Part shown: positions 8,480 to 20,375 of the stretch, piece after piece
Position numbering within the stretch: the first letter of the stretch is position 1
Layout of the letters: every line of letters begins with the position of its first letter
Made by a program: the position numbers and the translations under genes
Notes under the pieces: model-generated
What the model was told of the DNA's origin: nothing
The model's input: only the letters and a program-made list of their open reading frames with translations
Database searches by the model: none
NCBI RefSeq assembly: GCF_020216525.1
Contig: NZ_JAIWOY010000009.1
Location: 62,001-126,000, forward strand
Origin: Nocardioides nematodiphilus
GTDB lineage: Bacteria; Actinomycetota; Actinomycetes; Propionibacteriales; Nocardioidaceae
Direction: 5' to 3'
DNA length: 64,000 bases

Positions 8480-11248
8480 ATGACCCGAGCGAACGCCACG
8501 CACAAGCCGCGCATCGTCATCGTCGGCGCGGGAGCCGCCGGCGCGCTCAGCGCCCTGCACCTGACGCGCGAGGCGGGCCGGCGCTCGACGGCCGTCGAGA
8601 TCGTCCTTCTCGACCCCGCCGACCGCTGGGCGCGCGGCACCGCCTTCGGCACCGCCGACGACCAGCACCTCCTCAACGTGCCAGCCTCCGGGATGAGTGC
8701 CCTGCCCGAGGACCCGACCCACTTCGTCGCCTGGCGGCGCCGCAACGGCGGCTCGCCCGACGGCTACGTCTTCGCCCCGCGCCGGGAGTGGGCGCGCTAC
8801 CTCGACGAGACCCTCTCCGAGGCCGTGCGCCAGGCGGGCGGTGAGGTCACCGTCGAGCATCGCCGCACCCGGGCGGTGGGCGTACGACGCCACACCTGCG
8901 GCGCAGCGGTGACCACCTCGGACGGTGAGGAGATCGCGTGTCAGGCGGTCATCGTCGCCACCGGCCTGCCCGCCGCCGGCCACCATTGGGCGCCGCCCGA
9001 GCTGGCGGACTCGCCCTTCTTCGTCCCGGATCCGTGGGCGCCCGGCGCCATCGACGTCGTCCGGCGCGACCGCACCGGCCCCGCCGACGTCCTGCTGGTC
9101 GGCGCCGGCCTGACCATGGTGGACCTGACCCTGAGCCTCACCGGGGAGGACGCGCGTACGGACCGGGTCCTGCACGCCCTCTCCCGCTCGGGCCGGCTCC
9201 CCCACCCGCACGCCCCGGCCCTCAAGCCGGCCGCGATCCCCGACGTCAGCGACTGGGGCGCCGACCTGGCGTCGATCCGCGAGCGCACCCACGAGCACCT
9301 CCACCGCGTCTGGGAGAGCGCGGGCGACTGGCGCCCCGCCGTCGACGGCCTCCGCTTCCAGCTCGCCACCCTCTGGGGCCGGCTCACCGAGGAGGACCGC
9401 GCGGCGTTCCTGGCCACCGACGCCGGCGAGTGGAACGTCGTCCGTCACCGGATGGCGCCCTCCAGCGACGTCGTCATCCGCGAGCTCACCCACGTCGGCC
9501 GGCTCGACCAGCTGGTCGGCGAGGTCCGCAGCGCCGAGCCGCTGCCGCGCGGCGGCCTGCGCGTGACGCTCAGCGACGACCGCACCCTCGACGTCGGCTG
9601 GGTGGTCAACTGCACCGGCCCGCGGCTCGACATCCGCACACTCGGCAACCCGCTGCTCGACGACCTCCTCCGTGACCGCAAGGGCGGCGCCCTCGCAACG
9701 CTGGCCACCGCCGGGATGGGCGTCCGGACCGATCACGGCCGTCTCGTCGACGAGGTCGGCTCCACCGCCGCACCGCTATGGACGCTGGGCGCGCTGCGCA
9801 AGGGTGAGCTGTGGGAGTCGACAGCCGTGCCCGAGATCCGTACGCAGGCCCTGGCGCTCGCCACCGGCGTGCTCGACGCCGTCGCACCGCTGCCCCGTCG
9901 CCTCGCCGACGGCACCGTCGTGCCCGGCACCCACCCGGCGGCCCGGCCGCGTGACCCGCTCGGCCTCCCGCTGTCGACCACCGCGGAGGCCGCCGCCGCC
10001 TACAACGCGGGCCTGGAGCGCGTCATGCGGCTGCAGTCCGGCGGCGAGGACCTGATCCGCGAGGCCACTCGCCTGGACCCGGACTTCGCGATCGCTCATG
10101 CCGCGCTGGCGATGCTCGGCCACGAGGCGGGCGCGTCGGCCGACGTACAGGCCTCCTTGCGCGCGGCCCAGCGCGCAGCGAGGCGCCGTGGCGACGACCG
10201 CGAGCGCAGCTTCGTCGAGATGGTCGCCCAGCGCGTCCGCGACGCCCGGCACGAGGGCGCGATCGCGCTGCGCCGCCACGTCGCCGAGCACCCGCGCGAC
10301 GTCCTCGCGGTCTCCGCAGCCGTGCCGACGATCGCCTTCTCCGGCCTCATCGACGTCCAGCAGGAGGCCTGGGACCTGGTCGAGGGGCTCGCGCCCGCCT
10401 ATGGCGACCACTGGTGGTACATCTCGCTGCTCGCCTTCATCCGCCAGGACCAGGGCCGGTACGAGGAGGCCGGACTGCTCGCCGAGAGCGCGCTGTCGTG
10501 CGAGCCCTCGTCAGGGCACGCCGTGCACGCGCTCACCCACGTCTTCTACGAGACCGGGCAGCACGAGACCGGCCGCGAGTGGCTCGACCACTGGGTGGCG
10601 GCGAGCGGTCGCTCGGCCAGCCACCGGGCGCACTTCTCCTGGCACGCCGCGCTGCACGAGCTCGCGCTCGGCGACACCGAGGCCGTCCGCGCCCGCTACT
10701 ACTCCCAGCTCGCGCCGCCGGCGGTCACGGGCGTACGCGCGCTGGTCGACTCCGCCTCGCTGCTGTGGCGCTGGCGGATCACGATCTCCTCGTGGGACCC
10801 GGCCGAGACCGACCCGCCGCCGATCGAGCCGGTGCTCGCCGCGGTCGGCGAGGAGCTGCTCGATCGACCGGGCACGCCGTTCATCGCGCTGCACGCCGCG
10901 CTGGCGATCGCCGCCACCGGCGACCGGGCCCGTCTGGTCGCGCTCGGCGAGTGGTGCCGCTCGGCCGCGGAGTCCCCGACCCGGGAGGTCGTCGCTCCGA
11001 TCGTCGATGCACTCGTCGCTGCCGCCGACGACCGCTGGGCCGACGCCGCCGAGATCCTGTCCGGTGTCATCCCGGCGCTGGTGACGGTGGGCGGCTCGGC
11101 CGCTCAGCGCGAGGTCATCGAGGAGTCGCTGCTGCTGTGCGAGCAGCGCGCCGGCCTGGTCGCGGAGGCCCGCACCCTGCTGGAGGCCCGTCTCGAACGC
11201 CGCTCCTGCAAGCTGGATGCCGACCGGGCCGAGCTGCTCACCCGGTGA
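8480..11248 (+). CDS. FAD/NAD(P)-binding oxidoreductase fused to a TTC38-like tetratricopeptide domain
   Basis: A 922-residue cytoplasmic protein made of two parts. Residues 1-490 are a flavoprotein of the FAD/NAD(P)-binding class: an N-terminal VGAGAAGA Rossmann loop, an LNVPASGMS motif, a second nucleotide loop VGAGLTMVD near 205, and a late NCTGP element. Residues 491-922 begin GLPLSTTAEAAAAYNAGLERV and resemble the tetratricopeptide repeat 38 family, with HAVHALTHVFYETGQ and repeated helix pairs. The substrate is unknown. ATG 8480 has GGAGGGG 5 bases upstream; a GTG at 8474 overlaps that site and is less likely. The gene is divergent from gatC and single. The join may be a true fusion or two coupled genes merged; no frameshift is visible. 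Confidence 0.75.
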   Translation: MTRANATHKPRIVIVGAGAAGALSALHLTREAGRRSTAVEIVLLDPADRWARGTAFGTADDQHLLNVPASGMSALPEDPTHFVAWRRRNGGSPDGYVFAPRREWARYLDETLSEAVRQAGGEVTVEHRRTRAVGVRRHTCGAAVTTSDGEEIACQAVIVATGLPAAGHHWAPPELADSPFFVPDPWAPGAIDVVRRDRTGPADVLLVGAGLTMVDLTLSLTGEDARTDRVLHALSRSGRLPHPHAPALKPAAIPDVSDWGADLASIRERTHEHLHRVWESAGDWRPAVDGLRFQLATLWGRLTEEDRAAFLATDAGEWNVVRHRMAPSSDVVIRELTHVGRLDQLVGEVRSAEPLPRGGLRVTLSDDRTLDVGWVVNCTGPRLDIRTLGNPLLDDLLRDRKGGALATLATAGMGVRTDHGRLVDEVGSTAAPLWTLGALRKGELWESTAVPEIRTQALALATGVLDAVAPLPRRLADGTVVPGTHPAARPRDPLGLPLSTTAEAAAAYNAGLERVMRLQSGGEDLIREATRLDPDFAIAHAALAMLGHEAGASADVQASLRAAQRAARRRGDDRERSFVEMVAQRVRDARHEGAIALRRHVAEHPRDVLAVSAAVPTIAFSGLIDVQQEAWDLVEGLAPAYGDHWWYISLLAFIRQDQGRYEEAGLLAESALSCEPSSGHAVHALTHVFYETGQHETGREWLDHWVAASGRSASHRAHFSWHAALHELALGDTEAVRARYYSQLAPPAVTGVRALVDSASLLWRWRITISSWDPAETDPPPIEPVLAAVGEELLDRPGTPFIALHAALAIAATGDRARLVALGEWCRSAAESPTREVVAPIVDALVAAADDRWADAAEILSGVIPALVTVGGSAAQREVIEESLLLCEQRAGLVAEARTLLEARLERRSCKLDADRAELLTR

Positions 11249-11471
11249 CCGACTGCGGCATCGACCGCGGCGACCCATCGCCCGGTGCATGGCGCTCTTG
11301 CAGACGTTGTCGCCGTGCACGAGCTTGCAGGAGTAGTCGGACGTGGCGCGTTCATCGTCGCGACCGTGACCCGCGTGATCGCCCCCATCCGAGTGGACTC
11401 TGAAAACCTGCGACCAACCGGACGCGACCTCACCGCATCTGTCAGGGTGACCACCGAGACAGGGAGTGTGG

Positions 11472-11990
11472 ATGACCCGCAGACCCACCGACGAGCAGTT
11501 CGACGCGTTCGTCACCGACGCCTGGAGACCGCTCTACCGGACGGCGTACCTGCTCCTCGGCGAGCACACCGCCGCCGAGGACCTGACGCAGGCCGCCCTC
11601 ACCAAGACGTACGCGGCATGGCCGCGCATCCGTGAGACCGCGGCCGCCCACGGCTACGCCCGCACCACGCTCCTCAACGAGGCCCGCACGCTTTTCCGCA
11701 AGGCGTCGTGGCGACGCGAGCTCGCCTCCGGCGACCTCCCCGAGCCACCGCCCGCGGACGGTGTCGATCCGTCCGACCGTCCGACCGTGCTGGCGGCGCT
11801 GCGCGAGCTGCCTGCGGGGCAGCGGGCCGTGATCGCGCTGCGGTTCTACGAGGACCTGAACGTCGAGCAGACCGCAGCGCTCCTCGACTGCTCCGCCGGC
11901 ACGGTCAAGAGCCAGACCTCCGCCGGACCGACCAAGCTGCGCCGCCTCCTGGGCGACGCCATCCTTCCCGAAGGAGCCCTCCATGACTGA
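11472..11990 (+). CDS. ECF RNA polymerase sigma factor, SigE-type family
   Basis: A 172-residue extracytoplasmic-function sigma factor. Region 2 has FDAFV...LYRTAYLLLGEHTAAEDLTQAAL (residues 9-45). Region 4 has LRELPAGQRAVIALRFYEDL then the helix-turn-helix TAALLDCSAGTVKSQTS (about 110-150). It resembles the Streptomyces SigE-like family (TIGR02983). One departure is SAGPTKLRR where relatives have Arg-Gly-Leu; effect unknown. AGGGAG lies 5 bases before the ATG. Its last 8 bases overlap the next gene, a membrane protein, the usual arrangement of sigma and regulator. The target regulon cannot be read here. Confidence 0.9.
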   Translation: MTRRPTDEQFDAFVTDAWRPLYRTAYLLLGEHTAAEDLTQAALTKTYAAWPRIRETAAAHGYARTTLLNEARTLFRKASWRRELASGDLPEPPPADGVDPSDRPTVLAALRELPAGQRAVIALRFYEDLNVEQTAALLDCSAGTVKSQTSAGPTKLRRLLGDAILPEGALHD

Positions 11991-13128
11991 CCGCCTGAGC
12001 ACTCTCCTGCACGACGAGGCCCACGACCTCGCCATCCCCGACGCCCCGACGGGCGCGATCCTGACCGCGGGCCGCCGGCGCGTCCGCCGCCGGCGCACCG
12101 CCGTCGTGTCGATCGCGGCTGCCGCCGTGATCACCGGTGGCGCGCTGGTGCACGTCGCCGGCGCCAGGGCTCGTACGCCCGTCGTCCTCGACCCCGCGAC
12201 CGCGCCGGCCGCCACCGACTGGGCGGTCGCGCAGGGCTCGGTCGTGCACCTCGGCACCGGCGCCACGGTGAAGGTGCCGGGTCAGGTCAAGTCGATGTAC
12301 TACACGTCGGCCGGCACGCTGCTGCGGTTCGGCGCCTCCCCCTACACCGACGGTCCGCACACCAGCGGCTCGAGCTACTGGCTCGCGCGCCCGGACGGGA
12401 CCCTGACCGACCTCCGCTTCAGTCTCAACGACCGCGTGCCGGGCTCGGATCCGTCGCTCCCCTACCTCGCCTATGCCGACAAGGGCGCGGACGACGAGCA
12501 CTGGATGCTCGTGATCCGCGACGTCCGCGACGGCAGCACGGTGCGGGAGATCCCGTTCCGAGGCACCTCGACCTGGAACGGCTGGGCCGCTCCGCCGGTC
12601 TCGCTGTCCGGCGACCACGCGTACATCGGTGTCGACGGCACCCTGCTGGACGTGCGCTGGCGCACCGGCCGGGTCGAGGAGACGACCGTGCCCGAGCACA
12701 TGCCCGAGACGCGCGGCGGACGCGAGATCGTCAGCAACGACGCACAGGGCAGGATCCAGGTGGTCGACCTCGCCTCCGGCGCGGTGCTCAAGACCATCAC
12801 GTACGACCCGAGCGTCGGAGTGGAGCGCTACCCGCAACTCTCCACGGACGGCACCCACCTGGCGCTGCTGCCGTACGCGATGTGCACCGACGACGGATCC
12901 TGCAGCTATGAGGGCAGGTCGGCCAGGATCATCGACCTCGCCACCGGTGCATCGCGCACCACCTCGCTGGAGTACGGCGCGTTCGGGTGGACCGCGACCG
13001 GTCGCCTGCTCGTCGTCGATGGGGCCTCGGTGAAGTCGTGCGATCCCGACACGATGGCGTGCACCAGCACCCCCGTCACCCTGGACGGCACCGGCCCGAT
13101 CCGGGTCAGCGGGAACAACAACGAGTCC

Positions 13129-13131
<3 letters not shown>
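11983..13131 (+). CDS. single-pass membrane protein with extracytoplasmic beta-propeller-like domain, possible anti-sigma factor
   Basis: A 382-residue protein. About 35 N-terminal cytoplasmic residues are followed by a very basic RRRVRRRR patch and one transmembrane helix (about 41-60). The remainder is outside and has regularly spaced beta-strand blades (for example GRIQVVDLASG and SARIIDLATG), suggesting a propeller, plus two cysteine pairs (CTDDGSC and CDPDTMAC). The start overlaps the sigma gene by 8 bases (ATGACTGA), so the two are translated together. By position and topology it may sequester the sigma factor and sense the envelope, but the zinc-binding HxxxCxxC of classical anti-sigmas is absent. 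The assignment is inference. Confidence 0.6.
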
Positions 13132-15934
<2,803 letters not shown>

Positions 15935-15964
15935 GGTTCACCTCCGATGTAGTGGGTCGGCGAT

Positions 15965-15993
15965 CTATAGTGATCGCTATAGGTTTCTTATAG
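15965..15993. promoter_or_regulatory. array of CTATAG palindromic half-sites between hsp20 and the MerR-type regulator
   Basis: CTATAG occurs at 15965 and 15977 with GATC centred between them, giving a nearly perfect 18-bp dyad (CTATAGTGATCGCTATAG). A third site, TTATAG, starts at 15988. The sites are 12 and 11 bases apart, about one helical turn, and cover the region where both divergent promoters must lie. Likely operator of the MerR/HspR-like protein. Confidence 0.65.
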
Positions 15994-16020
15994 CGCGCCG
16001 CAGACAAGGAGGCAAGTCGG

Positions 16021-16335
16021 ATGGAGTCGATCGATCCCCTGACCGAGAGCCGCGCCCTCTTCGCCATCTCGGTGGCTGCCGACCTGGTCGGCACCGGCGT
16101 GCAGAACCTACGCGCGTACGAGCGCCGCGGGCTCGTCGAGCCACAGCGGACGCCGGGCGGCACCCGCCTGTACGCACCCGCGGACATCGACCGGCTGCGT
16201 CGCATCACCGAGCTCCTCGGCGCCGGCCACAACCTCGCCGGCGTCGAGTCGGTGCTCGCCCTCGAGCGCGAGAACGCCCTCCTGCGCGCGGAGATCCGGC
16301 AGCTGCGCGAGCAGGCCGGGGACGCTCCGGTCTAG
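16021..16335 (+). CDS. MerR-family transcriptional regulator, HspR-like
   Basis: A 104-residue DNA-binding protein. Residues 14-75 match the MerR winged helix: AISVAADLVGTGVQNLRAYERRGLVEP, TPGGTRLYAPADIDRLRRI, then GHNLAGVESVLALERE, which is the HspR-type signature. A short coiled-coil helix (80-98) suits dimerisation. No metal-binding cysteines are present. AAGGAGG lies upstream of the ATG. Its position divergent from hsp20, with the CTATAG array between, makes it the probable autoregulated repressor of the small heat shock gene. Confidence 0.88.
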   Translation: MESIDPLTESRALFAISVAADLVGTGVQNLRAYERRGLVEPQRTPGGTRLYAPADIDRLRRITELLGAGHNLAGVESVLALERENALLRAEIRQLREQAGDAPV

Positions 16336-16388
16336 TCCAGTCGGAAAAACCGGCTTGGCGGGAATGAAACGTCGTCGTACTGTCTTGG

Positions 16389-16413
16389 ATGAAACGAAAC
16401 GGTTTCGTTTCAT
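16389..16413. promoter_or_regulatory. perfect 25-bp palindrome, operator of TetR regulator and exporter
   Basis: Twelve-base arms ATGAAACGAAAC and GTTTCGTTTCAT flank a single G. An extra half-site ATGAAACG begins at 16364. The palindrome lies 32 bases before the GTG of the TetR gene, where the promoter should be, so it is the likely binding site of the encoded repressor. Confidence 0.8.
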
Positions 16414-16445
16414 TGTGAACACGACGTTAACTCCAGGAGTCTCCG

Positions 16446-17057
16446 GTGAACCTTCCACGCCCCCTCGCCCGCCCTCGTATCGAGGGTGACCGGGAGCAGG
16501 AGATCCTCCAGACCGCCCTCACCATCCTCGGTGAGGTCGGCTATGACCGGCTCACCATGGACGCCGTCGCCGCTCGGGCGAAGGCCTCCAAGGCGACGCT
16601 GTACCGGCGCTGGTCCACCAAGGCCAAGCTCGTCATCGACGCGCTTCACGCCACCAAGGACCACGGGCCGATCCCGGAGGACACCGGCAGTCTGCGCGGC
16701 GACCTCCAGGCGGCGTTCTGCGGGCTCGGTGGCCTCACCGACCCGGAGATGGTCGCCACCATGGGTAGCGTCATCACCGCCATCAGCCGCGACGCTGAGT
16801 TCGCCCGCGAGTTCCGCGAGCAGTTCATCGCCGCCAAGGTCGAGCTCAGCCGCATCATCTGGGACCGCGCCGCCGCCCGAGGCGAGCTCCGTCCCGACCT
16901 CGACATCGACCTCATCAGCCACGCCATGCCCGGCGTGGTGCTGCACCGCGTCTTCATGCTCGGCGAGACCGCTACCGAGGACCTCGTCACCCGCGTGATC
17001 GACCAGATCGTCATTCCGGCCGCATCCGGCCCTATCACCACGACCAACAAGGACTGA
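16446..17057 (+). CDS. TetR/AcrR-family transcriptional regulator
   Basis: A 203-residue one-component regulator. The N-terminal helix-turn-helix spans about residues 15-62 (EILQTALTILGEVGYDRLTMDAVAARAKASKATLYRRWSTK in outline), and the C-terminal helical domain ends in LVTRVIDQIVIPA, as in the TetR_C group that controls multidrug efflux. GTG start with AGGAG at the expected distance. The stop is 3 bases before the start of an MFS exporter, so the two form an operon controlled by the 25-bp palindrome upstream. The ligand is unknown. Confidence 0.93.
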   Translation: MNLPRPLARPRIEGDREQEILQTALTILGEVGYDRLTMDAVAARAKASKATLYRRWSTKAKLVIDALHATKDHGPIPEDTGSLRGDLQAAFCGLGGLTDPEMVATMGSVITAISRDAEFAREFREQFIAAKVELSRIIWDRAAARGELRPDLDIDLISHAMPGVVLHRVFMLGETATEDLVTRVIDQIVIPAASGPITTTNKD

Positions 17058-17060
17058 CCC

Positions 17061-18707
17061 ATGTCTTCCATCGCTCAGGCGGACCCGCCTGTCGAGGCGC
17101 CGACCGGCTCCCGCAACCTGGGGTTCGCGCTCGTCCTCATCCTCATCGCCCAGCTGATGGTGGTGCTCGACGCCACCATCGCCAACATCGCGCTGCCGTA
17201 CATCGGCCAGGACCTGGAGATCTCCCAGGCGAACCTGACCTGGATCGTCACTGGCTACTCGCTCGCATTCGGCGGCCTGCTGCTCCTCGGCGGCCGGCTC
17301 GGCGATCTCTACGGTCGCCGCCGGATGTTCATGCTCGGTCTCGGCACCTTCGCGATCGCGTCGCTGCTCGGCGGACTCGCGCAGAACGAGGCCCTCCTCC
17401 TGGGCGCCCGCGGCCTGCAGGGCCTCGGTGCCGCACTCGCCGCCCCGGCCGCGCTCGCGCTGATCACGACCACCTTCCCCGCCGGCCCGCAGCGCAACCG
17501 CGCGTTCGCCATGTACGGCGCCATGTCGGGTGCCGGCGCGGCCGTCGGCCTCATCCTCGGTGGCTGGCTGACCGGCCTCGACGGGATCGCCGGGCTGGAC
17601 GTCCACGGCTGGCGTCTGACCTTCCTCATCAACGTCCCGATCGGCCTCGTCGCGGCCGCGCTCGCCCCGCGGGTGCTGACCGAGTCGGAGCCGCACCACG
17701 GACAGCTGGACATCCCCGGCGCGATCACCGGCACGCTCGGCCTGCTCGCGATCGTCTTCGGCCTCACCCGGGCCGGCGAGGCGGATTACGGCTGGGGCTC
17801 CGGCCAGGCCATCGGCTCCCTCGTCGCCGGCGTGCTGCTGCTCGTCGCCTTCGCGGTGGTCGAGTCCCGGGTGGAGCACCCGCTGCTGCCGATGCGTATC
17901 TTCGCCAACCAGACCCGCGCGACGAGCTTCATCGCCATGATGATCGCCCCCGCCGCGATGTTCGCGATGTTCTACTTCCTCAGCCTGTTCATCCAGCAGC
18001 TCATGGGCTACAGCCCGCTGCGCGCCGGCTTCGCGTTCCTGCCGTTCTCCTTCGGTGTCGTCACGGGTGCCACGATCTCCTCCAATCTCGTGGCCAAGGT
18101 CAACGCCCGTTTCATCGCCGGCACCGGCACCCTGATGGCGGCCGTCGCGCTGTTCGCCTTCTCGCGGATCTCCGCTCACGACGCCCCCAGCCAGGTGCTC
18201 GCCGCCATGGCGAAGGGCTCGACCGCCGGCACCAACGTCAACTACTGGGCGCACATCTTCCCGTTCATCGTGCTGATGTCCGTGGGCATGGGCATGGTGT
18301 TCGTCCCGCTCATGCTGACGGCCGTCCACCACGTCCGCACCGAGGACTCCGGCATCGGCTCGGGCGTCCTGAACACCATGCAGCAGGTCGGCGGCGCGCT
18401 CGGCCTGGCGACGCTCAGCACGGTCGCCCTGCACTTCACCAACAGCCGCACCGCCGAGGTCGCGCCGGCGCTCAGCCAGGGTCTGACCCAGGCGGGCATC
18501 GACCCGAACAAGGTCATCCCCGGCACGGATCTGACGTTCCTCCAGGGCTCGATCTTCCAGGCCAGCTTCACCGAGGGCGCGACCCACGCGTTCCTGGTCG
18601 GCGGCTTCATGATGCTCGCCACCTCGGCGATCGTCTGGCTCTTCCTCAACGTCAAGAAGGAGGAGCTGGCCACCGACGGCCCGGAGGCCCCGGTCCACGT
18701 CGGCTGA
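17061..18707 (+). CDS. MFS multidrug exporter, DHA2 (EmrB/QacA) family
   Basis: A 548-residue, about 14-helix proton-coupled drug exporter. Seen in order: first helix LVLILIAQLMVVLDATIANIALP with the DHA2 motif D-x-T-I-x-N-x-A-L-P, motif A GGRLGDLYGRRR near residue 80, the antiporter motif C region GAAVGLILGGWL, and a long extracellular stretch between the last two helices. It follows the TetR gene by 3 bases and is therefore likely derepressed by its own substrates. Substrate cannot be inferred. Confidence 0.93.
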   Translation: MSSIAQADPPVEAPTGSRNLGFALVLILIAQLMVVLDATIANIALPYIGQDLEISQANLTWIVTGYSLAFGGLLLLGGRLGDLYGRRRMFMLGLGTFAIASLLGGLAQNEALLLGARGLQGLGAALAAPAALALITTTFPAGPQRNRAFAMYGAMSGAGAAVGLILGGWLTGLDGIAGLDVHGWRLTFLINVPIGLVAAALAPRVLTESEPHHGQLDIPGAITGTLGLLAIVFGLTRAGEADYGWGSGQAIGSLVAGVLLLVAFAVVESRVEHPLLPMRIFANQTRATSFIAMMIAPAAMFAMFYFLSLFIQQLMGYSPLRAGFAFLPFSFGVVTGATISSNLVAKVNARFIAGTGTLMAAVALFAFSRISAHDAPSQVLAAMAKGSTAGTNVNYWAHIFPFIVLMSVGMGMVFVPLMLTAVHHVRTEDSGIGSGVLNTMQQVGGALGLATLSTVALHFTNSRTAEVAPALSQGLTQAGIDPNKVIPGTDLTFLQGSIFQASFTEGATHAFLVGGFMMLATSAIVWLFLNVKKEELATDGPEAPVHVG

Positions 18708-18726
18708 CCGTCCCAGCTCGTACGTC

Positions 18727-18764
18727 CGAGTGCCCCACGACCCGACCGGGTCGTGGGGCACTCG
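18727..18764. terminator. bidirectional terminator hairpin
   Basis: A perfect 17-bp stem (C plus GAGTGCCCCACGACCC paired with GGGTCGTGGGGCACTC plus G) with a 4-base GACC loop lies between the convergent exporter and PfpI genes. It can serve both directions. Confidence 0.85.
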
Positions 18765-18788
18765 TGCGTCTGGGGCGACTCGGCCGGC

Positions 18789-19328
18789 TCAGGCGGCCAG
18801 GGCGCTCTGGATCGCCTCGACGAAGGCGTCGAGGTCGTCGGGCTTGCGGCTGGTGATGAGGTTGCCGTCGACGACGACCTCCTCGTCCACCCACGTCGCG
18901 CCGGCGTTGCGCAGGTCGTCGGCCAGGCTCGGCCAGCTCGTCAGCCGGCGGTCCTGGGCGCGGCCGGCGGAGATGAGCAGCCACGGGCCGTGGCAGATCA
19001 TCGCCAGGGGCTTACCGGCCTCGTCGAACGCCCGGACCAGCTCCTGGGCCGCGGCCTCCACCCGGATCCGATCGGCGTTGACCGTGCCACCCGGTACGAC
19101 GAGCGCGTCCGTGCTCTCGATGTCCAGGTCGTCGAAGGTGCCGTCGACGTCGACCTTCCGGGTCGGCTCGGTGTCGCCCTCGGTCGCCTGGATCGCCTCG
19201 CGTTTGGTCGAGTAGACGCTGACGCTGGCGCCCGCCTCGCGCAGCCGGTCGCGTGGGACGACGAGCTCCGCCTCCTCGAAGAAGTCGGTGGCGATGATGG
19301 CGATCCGCTTTCCGGCCAAGCCGGGCAT
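18789..19328 (-). CDS. DJ-1/PfpI family protein
   Basis: A 179-residue cytoplasmic protein of the type 1 glutamine amidotransferase-like fold. The nucleophile elbow is MICHGPWLL, with Cys near residue 111 and a following His, the PfpI/YhbO arrangement; an upstream Glu lies in FFEEAEL. Family members are described as proteases, deglycases or stress chaperones; the exact activity is not settled. AGGAGG precedes the ATG. It is 54 bases downstream of the methionine synthase gene and could be independently transcribed. Confidence 0.9.
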   Translation of the reverse strand: MPGLAGKRIAIIATDFFEEAELVVPRDRLREAGASVSVYSTKREAIQATEGDTEPTRKVDVDGTFDDLDIESTDALVVPGGTVNADRIRVEAAAQELVRAFDEAGKPLAMICHGPWLLISAGRAQDRRLTSWPSLADDLRNAGATWVDEEVVVDGNLITSRKPDDLDAFVEAIQSALAA

Positions 19329-19382
19329 GGCAACCTCCTGGGGTCGTCGGTGGGTGACGCCCTCAGGTACCCACGATCCGGC

Positions 19383-20375
19383 TCAGCCGCTCAGGGATCC
19401 GGCGCTGGTGCGCGCCAGCGCCATCGCACGCCGACTCCACGCCACGCTGGCGCCGGCCATGCCGCACGACGGAGTGATCGCCAGCGACACCTCGTGCGGG
19501 TCGAGGCCGACCATGTCGAGCCAGCGCAGCACCTGCTCGGTGACCTGCTTGTCGGAGAGCCGGTCCTCGGGGTCGAGCGACGGTACGGCGCCGAGCGCCA
19601 CCGTCTCATCCGCCTCCAGCGCGGCCGCGAGGTGATCGAGGTCGCGCGCGGTGAGCTGGGCCATGTCGACGGCCAGCCCCTTCGCCCCGGCGCCGCGCAC
19701 CAGGTCCCACGGGGTCGCCGCCGCGCAGGAGTGCACCCACGGCTCGGCGCCCTCGTCCGCGATCGCCTCGAGCACCCACTGCAGCGCCTGGGAGGCCTCG
19801 GGGAGGTCGATGGAGCGGTGCCGGCCGTACCCGCTGGCCGTCGGGATCCTCGCGTTGAGGACGGCGTCCAGCGCGGCCTCGTCGACCTGGACGATCAGGG
19901 CCTCGACACCGGGGAGGCGCCGGCGCACGTCGCGCAGGTGGGTGCGGACGCCCTCCGCGAGCGCCTGGGCGAGCTCGCGGCGGGCACCGTGGTCGGCCAG
20001 CAGCCGGTCGCCGCGCGGGCGCTCCACGGTGGCGGCCAGCGTCCACGGCCCGGCGACCTGGATCTTGAAGGCACCGGTGTAGCCGTCCGCGAGCTCCTCG
20101 AGGACGTCGAGGTCCTGTGCGAGCAGCGACCGGGCGCGGCGCTGGTCGACGCCGGGCGAGCCGGCCGAGCCGGTGAGCCGCCAGCCGGCCGGCTGCAGGT
20201 CGGCGTCCAGGCCGTCGAGGATCGCGAGCGCCCGTCCGACCATGTCGGCGCCGACGCCGCGGGCGGGCAGCTCCGGCAGGTGCGGTAGGTCGGGCAGCTC
20301 GTCGAGGACGACCTTCACGGACTCGGCGAAGTCGGTGCCCGGCAGCGACCCGATGCCGGTGGCGACGACACTCAT
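19383..20375 (-). CDS. short MetE-like (core) methionine synthase
   Basis: A 330-residue member of the UROD/MetE superfamily, about half the size of MetE, corresponding to its C-terminal catalytic domain. The zinc ligands are conserved: WVHSC (His-x-Cys, near residue 215) and PSCGMA near the C-terminus. The start reads [13 protein letters not shown], where GSLP is typical of MetE-like folds. The ATG overlaps the mnmA stop (ATGA), a pairing common in actinobacteria. Methyl transfer to homocysteine or a related thiol is probable; the donor (methyl-folate or methyl-cobalamin) cannot be told from sequence. Confidence 0.8.
   Translation of the reverse strand: MSVVATGIGSLPGTDFAESVKVVLDELPDLPHLPELPARGVGADMVGRALAILDGLDADLQPAGWRLTGSAGSPGVDQRRARSLLAQDLDVLEELADGYTGAFKIQVAGPWTLAATVERPRGDRLLADHGARRELAQALAEGVRTHLRDVRRRLPGVEALIVQVDEAALDAVLNARIPTASGYGRHRSIDLPEASQALQWVLEAIADEGAEPWVHSCAAATPWDLVRGAGAKGLAVDMAQLTARDLDHLAAALEADETVALGAVPSLDPEDRLSDKQVTEQVLRWLDMVGLDPHEVSLAITPSCGMAGASVAWSRRAMALARTSAGSLSG

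Noticed and set aside
11249..11471. Minus-strand segment reading DYSCKLVHGDNVCKSAMH in the gap before the sigma factor
   Set aside because: The cysteine spacing is curious but the frame is antisense-extended from the flavoprotein gene, has no ribosome site, and matches no family I recognise.
16410..18761. Long minus-strand open frame opposite the TetR and MFS genes
   Set aside because: Composition is low-complexity Asp/Glu/Arg/His, as expected of an antisense shadow; both plus-strand genes have clear families and ribosome sites.
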